Origin: Niastella caeni
GTDB lineage: Bacteria > Bacteroidota > Bacteroidia > Chitinophagales > Chitinophagaceae
NCBI RefSeq assembly: GCF_004834005.1
Contig: NZ_STFF01000001.1
Coordinates: 433,347 to 497,346 of the forward strand
Length of the DNA stretch: 64,000 nucleotides
Direction: 5' to 3'
Numbering within the stretch: the first letter of the stretch is position 1; every line of letters begins with the position of its first letter. Below, one piece after another: positions 18,120 through 29,905 of the stretch. The translations under genes were made by a program, and so were the position numbers. The notes under the pieces were generated by a model. That model searched no databases. It saw only the letters and a program-made list of their open reading frames with translations, and was not told where the DNA came from.

Positions 18120-18508
18120 TATATGGCTGGATGGTTGATGGTTCAATGGTTGAGATGCCTGCATTTCGGATAGCTCGCAAATAATGCGAAATTCCCGAAT
18201 TTCGGAATGCGCAGCCATCAAACAATCTAACAATCACGCCATCTTGTTAATAATCAGGTTTTTCTTTAAAGCTTTGCACTTTTTTTATCTTTAGTTACCG
18301 AAATTGGTCTGGTTTTGAGGGAAGTTGACAAGTTGATAAGGTTGATAACGTTGATAAAGGAAAAGGCGAGGAAGGAAGAAGAAATAGGAGGCAAGAAATA
18401 GGAAGTAAGGAATTTGCCTCCCGACTTCATCCGCCGAAGCCTTGGCGAAGGCGGATTCACGTTTGCCGTTTCACGTTTCACGGTTGCCGATTCACGAAAA
18501 ATCTTCAG
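18120..18508. repeat. Gene-free gap of nested stutter repeats and a REP-like palindrome
   Basis: Three layers are visible. 18122-18240: ATGGTTGATGGTTCAATGG words on the left and gccatcaaacaatc words on the right, inverted, enclosing a hairpin of gcatttcgg / cgaatttcggaatgc. 18325-18360: tandem GTTGATAA/GTTGACAA. 18431-18454: CCGCCGAAGCCTTGGCGAAGGCGG as two near-complementary halves, then 18460-18495 stutter of cgtttcacg/ttgccgattcacg. A 101-residue minus-strand ORF here (LINLINV-like) is produced by the repeats and is not accepted. Confidence 0.65.
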
Positions 18509-20416
18509 ATGATTAAAAAGCTTATTACAATATCCATTATTGCCGGACTGGTTTGTTCTGCTCAGGCGCAATACGACCCTGGTAAAGTAAATAAAAAAGC
18601 AAAAGCCCTGTTCGAAAAAGCATATGGCATTGCCATGAACGGCCTCTATAATGAAAGCATAAAGACGTTGCAGGATGCCATTAAAATAGAACCGCAGTAC
18701 CTGGAAGCATTTTTATCGATCGCGGGCCTTTACTTCGAACTAAAAAATTACCAGGGCGCTATTGAGAACTATGAAAAAGCAAAGGCGATAGACAGCGTCT
18801 GGTTTAAAGATTATAACCTTCCCTACTCTATTAACCTGGCAGGCAAAGGAGAATTTCAAAAAGCCTTAATGGCCATTGATGACTTTTTATCATTGCCTAA
18901 CCTGAACCCCCAAAGCCTCAAAGCGGCTAATTACCGTCGTAAGACCTACCAGTTTGCGATTGATTACAGCAATCAACACCCGAACGGCAATTACCGTTTT
19001 GAACCGCAGAACATGGGTGACAGCATCAACAGCACTCACCTCGAATATTTCCCCACGCTTACCATCGATGATAAAGAATTCATTTTTACCCGCAGGGTCA
19101 ACGGCAATGAAGATTTTTATGAATCAAAATTCGAAAACGGCCATTGGACAAAAGCCAAACCGTTACCCGGAGATATCAACAGCAATCAAAACGAAGGCGC
19201 ACAGAATATTTCGCAGGATGGGCAATGGCTTATTTTCACCGGCTGTAATTTCCCCTATGGGCATGGAAGCTGCGACTTGTATATTTCTTACCTGACACCC
19301 GAAGGATGGAGCAAACCCGAAAACCTGGGGAACAGGATCAATACCGAAGCCTGGGAATCGGCGCCGAGCCTGTCGCCCGATAAACGCGATCTGTATTTCG
19401 CCAGCAGTCGCTTCGGCGGGTATGGCGGCCAGGACCTGTATGTATGTCACCTGTTGCCCAACGGGCGATTTAGCGATCCCGAAAACCTGGGCCCTGAAAT
19501 AAATACTATCGGCGATGAGAGTGCGCCGTTTATTCATGCCGACAATCAAACCTTGTATTTTACCTCTGGCGGACATTTAGGCTATGGCGGCAGCGATCTT
19601 TTTATGGCTAAAAAACAGGGCAAAGGATGGAGCAAACCCGTTAACCTGGGTTTTCCCATCAATACCATAGAAAATGAAGGCAGCCTGGTAATAGCAGCCG
19701 ATGGTAAAACGGCTTATTATACCAGTGACAGAAACGATAGCAGAGGCGGGCTCGATCTGTATTCATTTACATTGCGTGAAGATGTTCGCCCCGCCCGAAC
19801 GTTGTGGGTAAAAGGAAAAGTGTTTGACAAGAAAACACAAAAAGGACTTCCCTCCGCCGTTGAACTAACAGATTTGAGTACCCTTAATGTAATAAGCCGG
19901 GTTCAAACCGATGCAACGGGCAATTATTTGGTCACATTACCGGTGGGAAAAGATTATGCGTTCAATGTAAAAAGAAGAGGATACCTTTTCTTCTCCGAGA
20001 ATTTCCCATTGAGCCAGAAAGCGCCTGATTCTACCTACAATATCGACATCCCATTACAACCTATTGAAACCAATGCCAGTGTTGTGCTGAAAAATATTTT
20101 CTTCGACCTGGGCAAGTTCGATCTGAAACCTGAATCAACTATTGAGCTGGATAATATTTACCAGTTATTGAAAGAAAACCCAACGCTTAAGATCCAGATC
20201 AGCGGCCATACCGACAATATTGGTAAAGCTACCGACAATATGACTTTGTCGAATAACCGGGCGCAGGCAGTGGTAAAATACCTGGTGAGCAAAGGGGTTG
20301 AAGCACCACGCCTCACTTTTAAAGGTTACGGCGCCACCCAGCCTGTTGCAGATAATAGTACTGAAGAAGGGAGAGCGCAGAACCGGAGAACGGAATTGCA
20401 GGTGATAAGTCAGTAA
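18509..20416 (+). CDS. TPR-PD40-OmpA outer-membrane protein (PorE-like architecture)
   Basis: 635 residues: signal peptide (to about AQAQ, 21), TPR repeats at about 30-140 (MNGLYNESIKTLQDAIKIEPQ), a beta-propeller of WD40-like PD40 repeats at about 175-400 with DLYFASSRFGGYGGQDLY and LYFTSGGHLGYGGSDLF, a carboxypeptidase-regulatory-like domain at about 425-495, and a C-terminal OmpA peptidoglycan-binding domain (IQISGHTDNIG, NNRAQAVVKYLVSKGV, GAQNRRTELQ-like end). This order matches PorE, which anchors the type IX secretion ring to peptidoglycan, but Bacteroidota have several proteins of this design. Followed by a strong terminator. Confidence 0.88.
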   Translation: MIKKLITISIIAGLVCSAQAQYDPGKVNKKAKALFEKAYGIAMNGLYNESIKTLQDAIKIEPQYLEAFLSIAGLYFELKNYQGAIENYEKAKAIDSVWFKDYNLPYSINLAGKGEFQKALMAIDDFLSLPNLNPQSLKAANYRRKTYQFAIDYSNQHPNGNYRFEPQNMGDSINSTHLEYFPTLTIDDKEFIFTRRVNGNEDFYESKFENGHWTKAKPLPGDINSNQNEGAQNISQDGQWLIFTGCNFPYGHGSCDLYISYLTPEGWSKPENLGNRINTEAWESAPSLSPDKRDLYFASSRFGGYGGQDLYVCHLLPNGRFSDPENLGPEINTIGDESAPFIHADNQTLYFTSGGHLGYGGSDLFMAKKQGKGWSKPVNLGFPINTIENEGSLVIAADGKTAYYTSDRNDSRGGLDLYSFTLREDVRPARTLWVKGKVFDKKTQKGLPSAVELTDLSTLNVISRVQTDATGNYLVTLPVGKDYAFNVKRRGYLFFSENFPLSQKAPDSTYNIDIPLQPIETNASVVLKNIFFDLGKFDLKPESTIELDNIYQLLKENPTLKIQISGHTDNIGKATDNMTLSNNRAQAVVKYLVSKGVEAPRLTFKGYGATQPVADNSTEEGRAQNRRTELQVISQ

Positions 20417-20460
20417 TTCATAATTGACAGGTTATTGAGAATATAACCATCCTAAATAGT

Positions 20461-20580
20461 CGCCGGTTACCAGTTACCGGTTGCCAGGAAATACAGCCGT
20501 TCCGACTAAGTCAGGACGGCTGTATTTTTTAATTGTATTGCCCGGAAACTGGTACCCCGTAACCGGTAACAGTTCCTTAA
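20461..20580. repeat. Inverted GGTTACCGGTTACC-type repeat around a terminator
   Basis: Left arm ccggttaccagttaccggttgcc (20463-20485), right arm ggaaactggtaccccgtaaccggtaac (20544-20572), enclosing the terminator hairpin at 20489-20530. The same gttaccggt words recur at 47925-47960. Confidence 0.65.
20489..20530 (+). terminator. Rho-independent terminator after the OmpA-family gene
   Basis: AAATACAGCCGT (20489-20500) pairs exactly with ACGGCTGTATTT (20516-20527); the 15-base interval pairs further (TCC/GGA). A T run follows. It lies 73 bp past the OmpA-family stop and separates that gene from dprA. Confidence 0.9.
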
Positions 20581-20628
20581 TACCACGAAAGCATGTATCT
20601 TAGATAAAGTATCAATGGACCATTAACC

Positions 20629-21747
20629 ATGACGACGATAACCAACGATCTGCTTTACCAGTTGGCTTTAACGCAGGTGCCACAAATTGGCTGCGTTCAT
20701 GCCAAACTGTTGATACAACATTTTCATTCTGCTGAAGCTATTTTTAAAGCCAGGCCCACTGAGCTCGAAAAAATAGAAGGCATTGGAACGGTGCGCGCCC
20801 GGTGCATTAAAACATTTAACGCGTTTGCCCAGGCTGAAAAAGAGATCGCCTTCCTGGAGAAATTCAGGATAAAACCACTTTTTCTTAACCAGCCCGAATA
20901 CCCGCAACGGTTGTTGCATTGTTACGATTCGCCCACCCTCCTTTTTTACCGCGGAAATGCCAACCTCAATGCAGCCCGCATAATCGCAGTTATTGGCACC
21001 CGCAGTAATTCAACGTATGGCAAACAGGTTACAGAAAATTTAATAAAAGAGCTTGCCTCCTACAACATTCTTGTGGTAAGCGGACTGGCACTGGGCATTG
21101 ACGCCATAGCTCACAGAGCTGCCGTGAAAAATAATCTGTCAACGGTAGGTGTGCTGGCGCATGGGCTCGAATCACTTTATCCGTCGGAACATACCAACCT
21201 GGCGAAAGAAATGATACAGCACGATGGCGGATTGCTAACGGAATATTATAGCGATATCACCGCCGAAAAACATCATTTTCCTATTCGCAACCGGATTGTA
21301 GCCGGCATGTGCGACGCTGTGGTAGTAATTGAAACGGGGATAAAAGGCGGCAGCATGATCACCGCAGACCTGGCCAATGGTTATAACCGCGACGTGTTTG
21401 CATTTCCCGGAAAGGTAACCGATGCCAAAAGCGCAGGCTGCAACGCCCTTATTAAAAACAATAAAGCCATTTTGCTTACCCAGGCGCAGGAATTGGCAGA
21501 AATGCTGGGCTGGAGCATGCCCGCCACTAAAAACAACCAGCCGCAAAAAGAACTCTTTGTTAATTTAAATGCAGAAGAAAAGACCATCGTTGATATTTTA
21601 ACCGAAAAGCAATCGGTGCACATCGATGAATTGAACCTCCGGTGCGGTCTCAGCACCAGTTCCATGGCGGCGGCCATCCTCAATCTCGAACTTCAGAACA
21701 TTGTACTGGCTTTGCCGGGTAAAATGTACCAGTTGGTATCGACCTGA
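20629..21747 (+). CDS. dprA: DNA-processing protein DprA (Smf)
   Basis: Binds incoming single-stranded DNA and loads RecA during natural transformation. 372 residues: N-terminal HhH-like region (QIGCVHAKLL ... IEGIGTVRARC, about 15-60), then the Rossmann-like DNA_processg_A domain with VIGTRSNSTYGKQ, SGLALGIDAIAH, GLESLYPSEH, RNRIVAGMCDAVVVIE and GSMITADLAN, and a C-terminal winged-helix-like domain (about 310-370). Full length. Competence genes other than this are not in the window; the HhH/ComEA-like protein at 13454 is not evidence of a competence locus. Confidence 0.96.
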   Translation: MTTITNDLLYQLALTQVPQIGCVHAKLLIQHFHSAEAIFKARPTELEKIEGIGTVRARCIKTFNAFAQAEKEIAFLEKFRIKPLFLNQPEYPQRLLHCYDSPTLLFYRGNANLNAARIIAVIGTRSNSTYGKQVTENLIKELASYNILVVSGLALGIDAIAHRAAVKNNLSTVGVLAHGLESLYPSEHTNLAKEMIQHDGGLLTEYYSDITAEKHHFPIRNRIVAGMCDAVVVIETGIKGGSMITADLANGYNRDVFAFPGKVTDAKSAGCNALIKNNKAILLTQAQELAEMLGWSMPATKNNQPQKELFVNLNAEEKTIVDILTEKQSVHIDELNLRCGLSTSSMAAAILNLELQNIVLALPGKMYQLVST

Positions 21748-22195
21748 CCGTTTTATTAAACCAGGGGTTGTAATGGGTTATTTTACAAGCGAATAAACAG
21801 TTTACTACCCAAACACTACCTAATACAATTATAAGCAGTTGATAATTAATTATTATAGCGTTTGCAGACTACCTATTTACTACCTTTTTACTACCCAAAC
21901 ACTACCTAAACACAACCCAAACACTACCCATTTACTACCCCTGCACTACTCTTTCACCGTTCCTCCTTCGTATTTGGGCTACCCCTTTACTACCCACGGG
22001 GGTATAAAACAGGTAGCGAAGCACTGGAGAAAGAACGAAGCAGGAACGGTGGCATATCGGTTGACGGGATAATAGTAACTGGCAATAACCATATATTCCA
22101 TTTCTCGCATGTGTTAACCCCGAATTCACACCAAACCATCAATTATTCCCTGCAAACCATTGACTTCTGTACACTGCCAACTCCCCGCTTTTTCT
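21748..22195. repeat. Gene-free dprA-secA gap with CTACCC stutter repeats
   Basis: 21858-21990 is dominated by short words (tttactaccc, aacactaccc, ctaccta) repeated a dozen times with changes. ctctttcaccgttcctccttcg (21948-21969) recurs inverted as gaacgaagcaggaacggtg (22032-22050), so the block can fold back. A 77-residue ORF across it is repeat-derived and not accepted. Confidence 0.6.
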
Positions 22196-22203
22196 TACCT
22201 TTG
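22196..22203 (+). promoter_or_regulatory. Probable secA -7 promoter box
   Basis: TACCTTTG matches TAnnTTTG 95 bp before the secA ATG; the -33 region is poor (ACTG at the 19-bp position). The leader contains an unusual GGAGG (22255-22259) followed 6 bp on by a TTG that opens a seven-codon frame (MKSLKNN) ending in TAA. Confidence 0.45.
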
Positions 22204-22297
22204 ACGTCCCTGTCAAATTGGCTCGCTATCAAAGTGTAGCATTCTTTTTGACCGGAGGTAACTTTGAAATCTTTAAAAAATAATTAACCGCTATATC

Positions 22298-25618
<3,321 letters not shown>

Positions 25619-25676
25619 TAGTTTGTGGTTTGTGGTTTGTTGTTTGTGGTTTGTTGTTTATGGTTTGTGATTAGGT
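25619..25676. repeat. GTTTGTGG-type stutter repeat after secA
   Basis: Seven or so tandem copies of tttgtggtttg / tttgttg / tttatgg words start directly after the secA stop, the same word family as at 1724-1856 and 45960-46152. Confidence 0.7.
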
Positions 25677-25722
25677 TGAAGTTCGGGGACCACTGATTGA
25701 ATTCATAGTTCTATAAATTTTT

Positions 25723-25754
25723 AAAGCATCTGCTGTTTGGCGGGTGCTTTTTTT
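25723..25754 (+). terminator. secA rho-independent terminator
   Basis: AAAGCATCTGC pairs with GCGGGTGCTTT (two G-U pairs) around a short loop and is followed by a T run. 105 bp past the secA stop. Confidence 0.8.
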
Positions 25755-26146
25755 ATCCTTACCCATGTTAAAAAATCATTAGAACAGGTAGTTTTTCTAA
25801 CGGAACAGCTTAAAACAATTGCTATCAAATAGTTATTTGCATTCAGCCAAAATCAAATTTTTTTTTTAGCTGCCAATTCAAGATAATATTTCATCATATC
25901 AGTATCGTAAGACTACTACTTAGTGGTAATTTTCCTTTTACGGCAACTCAATTTCTGCCAAAACTATGTATATTAGATTTTCAAATGCATAGCGGTGTAT
26001 CCGCATACCTGCAACAATATAATCACGTATTACCTGAAGACTCCGGAGCATCTTATTGCCACGATAAGAACTTGCCTGATCGCCCTGAAAAAAGATATGA
26101 ATTTTAGTGAGTAGCATTCGTATCAAAAGCTTAAAAAAACTGACAT
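25755..26146. other. Gene-free AT-rich region before the ICMT-like gene
   Basis: Contains an A/T run (25855-25869) and scattered short ORFs on both strands (a 62-codon minus frame at 25938-26126 and a roughly 40-codon plus frame starting near 25985), none with recognisable family features or a convincing start. No RNA gene or clear promoter was recognised. Confidence 0.4.
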
Positions 26147-26650
26147 ATGGAGTCGCCTTCGATTTTAAAACACTTACGTGACATCATTCTTTTACCTTTT
26201 ACCGTTACATTCATTGTTCCGTATTTATTATACGACAGTAAAGATGTGGTGATACCGCATACCGTAACGCTTAAATTAATCGGCTGGCTAATAGCCGTGG
26301 CCGGTTCTGCATTGTTTGTGTATACTGTTTTCCTTTTTAAAATGCTGGGACAGGGAACGCTGGCGCCCTGGCAGCCTACCCAAAAACTGATAGTGGAAGG
26401 GCCTTACCGGTATTGCCGCAATCCCATGATCTCCGGGGTATTTTTTATGATAGTTGGGGAAGGACTTATGCTTTATTCAACCAACATTCTTGCATGGGCT
26501 GTAGCCTTTTTTATTATCAACACCCTGTATTTCATATTTGTTGAAGAACGCAGCATGATGCAACGCTTCGGCAGCGATTACCTGAAGTACAAGAAGCATG
26601 TTCCTCGTTGGATTCCAAGATTTACACCGTTCAGATTGTTGAATAGCTAA
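26147..26650 (+). CDS. Isoprenylcysteine carboxyl methyltransferase-like membrane protein
   Basis: 167-residue polytopic membrane protein (about four to five spans) of the ICMT/PEMT-like family, SAM-dependent methyltransferases. Family signatures: EGPYRYCRNPMISG at 84-97, the SAM-binding loop of this group, and a C-terminal VEERSMMQRFGSDYLKYKKHVPRWIPR with the EE pair at 133-134. The bacterial substrate is unknown, since prenylated proteins are not expected. Ends convergent with the DUF1080 gene across a repeat block. Confidence 0.88.
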   Translation: MESPSILKHLRDIILLPFTVTFIVPYLLYDSKDVVIPHTVTLKLIGWLIAVAGSALFVYTVFLFKMLGQGTLAPWQPTQKLIVEGPYRYCRNPMISGVFFMIVGEGLMLYSTNILAWAVAFFIINTLYFIFVEERSMMQRFGSDYLKYKKHVPRWIPRFTPFRLLNS

Positions 26651-26756
26651 TAAGCTAGTGGCTAGTAGTAAGTGGCTAGTAGGGGAATTTCATAACTCGC
26701 TACTTTTCGCAATTCCCTGTCTTTCCTACTCGCTACTAGCTACTCGCTTCTTACTT
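26651..26756. repeat. Inverted CTAGTGGCTAGTAG-type stutter repeat between convergent genes
   Basis: Left arm of agctagtggctagtag/taagtggctagtag (26657-26681) and right arm of ctactcgctactagctactcgc (26726-26747) are imperfect complements. The right arm touches the 3' end of the DUF1080 gene. Possibly a bidirectional terminator. Confidence 0.65.
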
Positions 26757-27572
26757 CTTGCCTAATTCAAAAGTCAAATCCTTAATCTCAACCTTCCTAA
26801 AATCAATCGGCTGCCCCTCGCTTTGCAGGGCAATGAATCCTGACGATAATATTTTGCCATCCTGTTTGATCTTCGGATCGAAGTTATTAACCACTTCGCC
26901 GCCGATCTGCGGTTTGGAATAGCGCAATACCGTATCGCCATTAATGATATGGGTGATCGATGAATCGCCCAGCACGATCAGCTCGGCACGAACCCACTGA
27001 TCGGCGTCGTATGTTTTGGAAGTAGAATTTATACAGTGACGGGAATCGAGCTGGCCATTATATACAATATGGGTGCCGGGCGAACACATATTGCCGGTAG
27101 TACGCGGCTTGCCATCACCTAAACCAGCCAGCAACTGGAATTCAATAGAAATTGGCCAGTTCTGTTCTTTAGGCATAGTGCGGGGGTCCTGCGAATGGAA
27201 CATGATACCGCTATTGAGCAACGTATAAGACGGTGCATCTTCTTTCCAATTACCGGTAAACCGGTATTCAACCACCAGGTGGTAGTAAGAAAAAGGCGTT
27301 TTATAATACAGGTGTCCGAACTGATCGTTATAAGCGCCGTACTGATCGTACCGCACTTTGATCATGCTATCTTCTACCCGGAAGGTATTCCCGAAATTTT
27401 CACCCACCTCATGGTGATGGATCTTTACTATCCAGTCGTTGATATCGCGGCCATTAAACAGCGATACCCAGCCGTTCTTACCAGAAGATACGGTACGTGC
27501 ACTTTGGCAGGCAGCAATCGAAAAAGCAATAAAACAAAAAACGCAGTAACGAACGAATAATCCTGTTTGCAT
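26751..27572 (-). CDS. DUF1080 (3-keto-disaccharide hydrolase fold) lipoprotein
   Basis: 273 residues; lipobox SIAAC (Cys22), then a concanavalin-like DUF1080 domain beginning GWVSLFNGRDINDW and including LVVEYRFTG, GIMFHSQDP and a C-terminal SGFIALQSEGQPIDFRKVEIKDL, all typical of the family. Some DUF1080 proteins hydrolyse 3-keto-glycosides in the periplasm; for this copy the substrate is inferred only from family. The next gene upstream on the same strand is set 186 bp away and is a cytochrome c, which goes with an oxidative sugar route but is weak evidence. Confidence 0.9.
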   Translation of the reverse strand: MQTGLFVRYCVFCFIAFSIAACQSARTVSSGKNGWVSLFNGRDINDWIVKIHHHEVGENFGNTFRVEDSMIKVRYDQYGAYNDQFGHLYYKTPFSYYHLVVEYRFTGNWKEDAPSYTLLNSGIMFHSQDPRTMPKEQNWPISIEFQLLAGLGDGKPRTTGNMCSPGTHIVYNGQLDSRHCINSTSKTYDADQWVRAELIVLGDSSITHIINGDTVLRYSKPQIGGEVVNNFDPKIKQDGKILSSGFIALQSEGQPIDFRKVEIKDLTFELGKK

Positions 27573-27599
27573 AGCGTATAGTGTTTCTAATACGGAATG

Positions 27600-27735
27600 A
27601 AGTTACAGGAAAGTCGGGAAATACGGTTATAAGCAGAAAGCTATAAGCCAAAAGCTGAAAGCCGAAAGCAAATACAAAATACTGCTGCAAGCTGCAAGCA
27701 AATACAGATTACGATTTACTTTATGCCTTTTGCCT
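27600..27735. repeat. AAGCTGAAAGC/GCAAGCTGCAAGC stutter repeat
   Basis: 27628-27711 repeats ataagc, aaagc, gctgcaagc and aaatac words; the tail (27716-27760) repeats ttgcct/tttatgcct. No gene. A related tgcaagc block is at 40518-40560. Confidence 0.55.
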
Positions 27736-27757
27736 CGTTGCCTTTATGCCTCTCTTA

Positions 27758-28348
27758 TTATTGTCTATTGATCTTCGCCGTCGGCACTATATTCTTAACC
27801 GGCTTGAGGGATCTCAAATAAGCAAAAACAGCTCTCAGATCTTCATCACTCGCTTTTCTATATTCCTGCCAGGGCATAGGCGGCAACAGCGGACGGGTAT
27901 TATCAAGCCCTTTGTATTTTCCTTCCCTGATAGCTTTAAAAAATTGCTGCTCGGTCCAGCTACCAATACCGGTTGAGTCAGGCGTAAGATTGGCAGAGTA
28001 AGAAATGCCCCAGGGACCTACATAATTTGTAAGCATCTGGTTAAACAAGATCCAGTTTCTGGCAGTTCCGGTATCAAACTTCGCCACTGGCATTTCAGCA
28101 GGGTGGCCAGACAACGTTCTCTCCTCATCGAAAATGGGCCCTTGCGGTCCAAACTTCTTGGGTGTATGACAGTCGTTACAACCCATGATATTTACCAGGT
28201 AGGCGCCTCGTTTTACCAGGCTGTCGGGCGAAATGGCTTCCGTATTTGTTGTAGCTGCCGTTTTTTCCTCTGCTGCGGGTTGATTACAAAAAACGAGTAT
28301 TACAGCGGCCAATACAGTAACAGTTATCAGTACAGGAATTTTTTTCAT
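27758..28348 (-). CDS. Mono-haem c-type cytochrome lipoprotein
   Basis: 196 residues from the ATG at 28348 (the frame extends upstream but MKKIPVLITVTVLAAVILVFC is a clean lipoprotein signal; Cys21). One haem motif CNDCH (Cys57, Cys60, His61) and a probable axial Met in RPLLPPMPW near the C-terminus, with the cytochrome c helix end DEDLRAVFAYLRSLKPV. Electron carrier on the periplasmic or outer face; the partner dehydrogenase is not in the window. Confidence 0.9.
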   Translation of the reverse strand: MKKIPVLITVTVLAAVILVFCNQPAAEEKTAATTNTEAISPDSLVKRGAYLVNIMGCNDCHTPKKFGPQGPIFDEERTLSGHPAEMPVAKFDTGTARNWILFNQMLTNYVGPWGISYSANLTPDSTGIGSWTEQQFFKAIREGKYKGLDNTRPLLPPMPWQEYRKASDEDLRAVFAYLRSLKPVKNIVPTAKINRQ

Positions 28349-28472
28349 AATGTGAAGCGTTTTGGTTACTAACAAATAGTGTGCGTGTAACCTGAAATTT
28401 ACTTCATTATAATCCTGTATTGTATGACTTAAGAAAAAACATAATGTTTTTTGATCTTTATCAACTCAACCT

Positions 28473-28520
28473 CATAAAAAAAGATGTGCCACGTTCCAGC
28501 ACAAAGGAAACGTGGCACAA
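28473..28520 (-). terminator. Terminator of the amidohydrolase unit
   Basis: TGTGCCACGTTCC (28485-28497) pairs with GGAAACGTGGCACA (28506-28519) with one bulged A; on the minus strand a T run follows (complement of 28475-28482). It lies about 30 bp past the 435-residue gene. Confidence 0.88.
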
Positions 28521-28551
28521 ATTATTGTGTAAACTTTATACATTCTACAAC

Positions 28552-29859
28552 TTACTTCAACTCATATTTATACTTATATCTCTCATACAGTTGCTTTTGT
28601 TTGTTCTCCAGGCTTACTTCGCGCCCCTGAATGTAAGCATGAATAATAATGCTGGTGCGCATGTCGAGCAGGTCGCCTTCACTCACTACAATGTTCGCAT
28701 CCTTTCCTGCTTCCAGCGAACCTGTTTTATCATCAACACCTAAAATTTTGGCCGAATTCAACGTTATGGCTTGCAAAGCTTGTTCTTTGGTTAAACCATA
28801 CGCTGCGGCTGTGCCCGCATTAAAAGGAAGGTTACGGTAACGGCTTTCGCCATGTTCATCGTTCATTGCGAATAACACACCGGCTTTCTGCAGCATGGCA
28901 GGTGTTTTAAAAGGCTGATCAACGTCATCATCTTCGGTAGCTGGCAATGCGTGTTCATCACCCAGTACCACCGCGATATTGTAAAGCTTCAACAGGTCAG
29001 CAATTTGAAAACATTCACTGGCGCCAACGAGCACTACATCAAAGCCAAATTCTTTTACAAAATCAATTGCGATCAGCATTTGTTTAACCTGGTCGGCATG
29101 CACAAACAGTTTCTGTGTTTTATTAAACAATCCTTTCAATGCTTCATACTTCAGGTTGGTTTCCTTATGCGTGGTTTCCTGCAGGTAAGCCTTTGCCTGG
29201 CGGAACAGGGTTTTTATTTCATCGATCTTGTTCAATGCTTCTTTAGTGGGATCGGGCTGCGCTTGCTGTGTGCCTGTAAGTATCGCAAAGCGGTTGGGCC
29301 GGCTGATAAAGGAGGGCATGTTCAGGTGAATGGCATTATCCATTTTATAGGCAGCATCTTCCCAGTTCCATGCATCCAGTTGCACCACTGAAGAAGAACC
29401 GCTGATAGTGCCACCCTGCGGCGTAATACCTGCCAATAAAATTCCGTTTGCTTTCAGCGTGTTGATGATCTTTGAATCGGTATTATAGGCCACAATAGCG
29501 CGGATGCTGTTATTGTATTCACCCAGTTCCTGGAAGTCGTTTGAGCCTCTTACGCCGTTGGCAATCTCTTTCAAACCAAGGTCGGTTACCGGTAAGATCA
29601 TGCCGGGATACACCTGTTTTCCTTTAACATCAACCACTTTGGCATCGGCAGGCACAGTGATGTTGGTTCCTACCTGCACGATCTTGCCATTATTAATTTC
29701 AATGGTACCGTTCTCAATAACCTGCCCGTTTCCTACATGTATGGTACCGTTAGTGAGAAATAGCTTGCCGGCATACCCTTTCGCCGGGTATACATCTTCC
29801 TGCGCCTGTATGGCCGCCCAGCATACGAGGCAGTAAATGATTATAATTAATTGTTTCAT
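28552..29859 (-). CDS. Secreted amidohydrolase-like protein with degenerate metal site
   Basis: 435 residues, signal peptide (to about IQAQ). It has the composite-domain edges of amidohydrolases (LFLTNGTIHVGNG ... VVDVKGKQVYPGMI; C-terminal ILGVDDKTGSLEAGKDANIVV), but where active members have the metal-binding HxH after the first strand this protein reads GMILPVTDLG, without histidine. It is therefore either inactive or uses another chemistry. It follows the 1028-residue amidohydrolase by 46 bp in the same unit and may form a complex with it (inference). Confidence 0.88.
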   Translation of the reverse strand: MKQLIIIIYCLVCWAAIQAQEDVYPAKGYAGKLFLTNGTIHVGNGQVIENGTIEINNGKIVQVGTNITVPADAKVVDVKGKQVYPGMILPVTDLGLKEIANGVRGSNDFQELGEYNNSIRAIVAYNTDSKIINTLKANGILLAGITPQGGTISGSSSVVQLDAWNWEDAAYKMDNAIHLNMPSFISRPNRFAILTGTQQAQPDPTKEALNKIDEIKTLFRQAKAYLQETTHKETNLKYEALKGLFNKTQKLFVHADQVKQMLIAIDFVKEFGFDVVLVGASECFQIADLLKLYNIAVVLGDEHALPATEDDDVDQPFKTPAMLQKAGVLFAMNDEHGESRYRNLPFNAGTAAAYGLTKEQALQAITLNSAKILGVDDKTGSLEAGKDANIVVSEGDLLDMRTSIIIHAYIQGREVSLENKQKQLYERYKYKYELK

Positions 29860-29905
29860 TGCTTAATTGCTTGTTTGGTTATTTGCCAATTGCAAATGTC
29901 TATTG

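Noticed and set aside
18266..18571. 101-residue minus-strand ORF with INVINLINLST
   Set aside because: Composition comes from tandem GTTGATAA-type repeats and it overlaps the start of the OmpA-family gene.
21839..22072. 77-residue ORF upstream of secA
   Set aside because: Made of CTACCC stutter repeats; no family-like features.
25938..26126. 62-residue minus-strand ORF before the ICMT-like gene
   Set aside because: No recognisable features and competing frame on the other strand.
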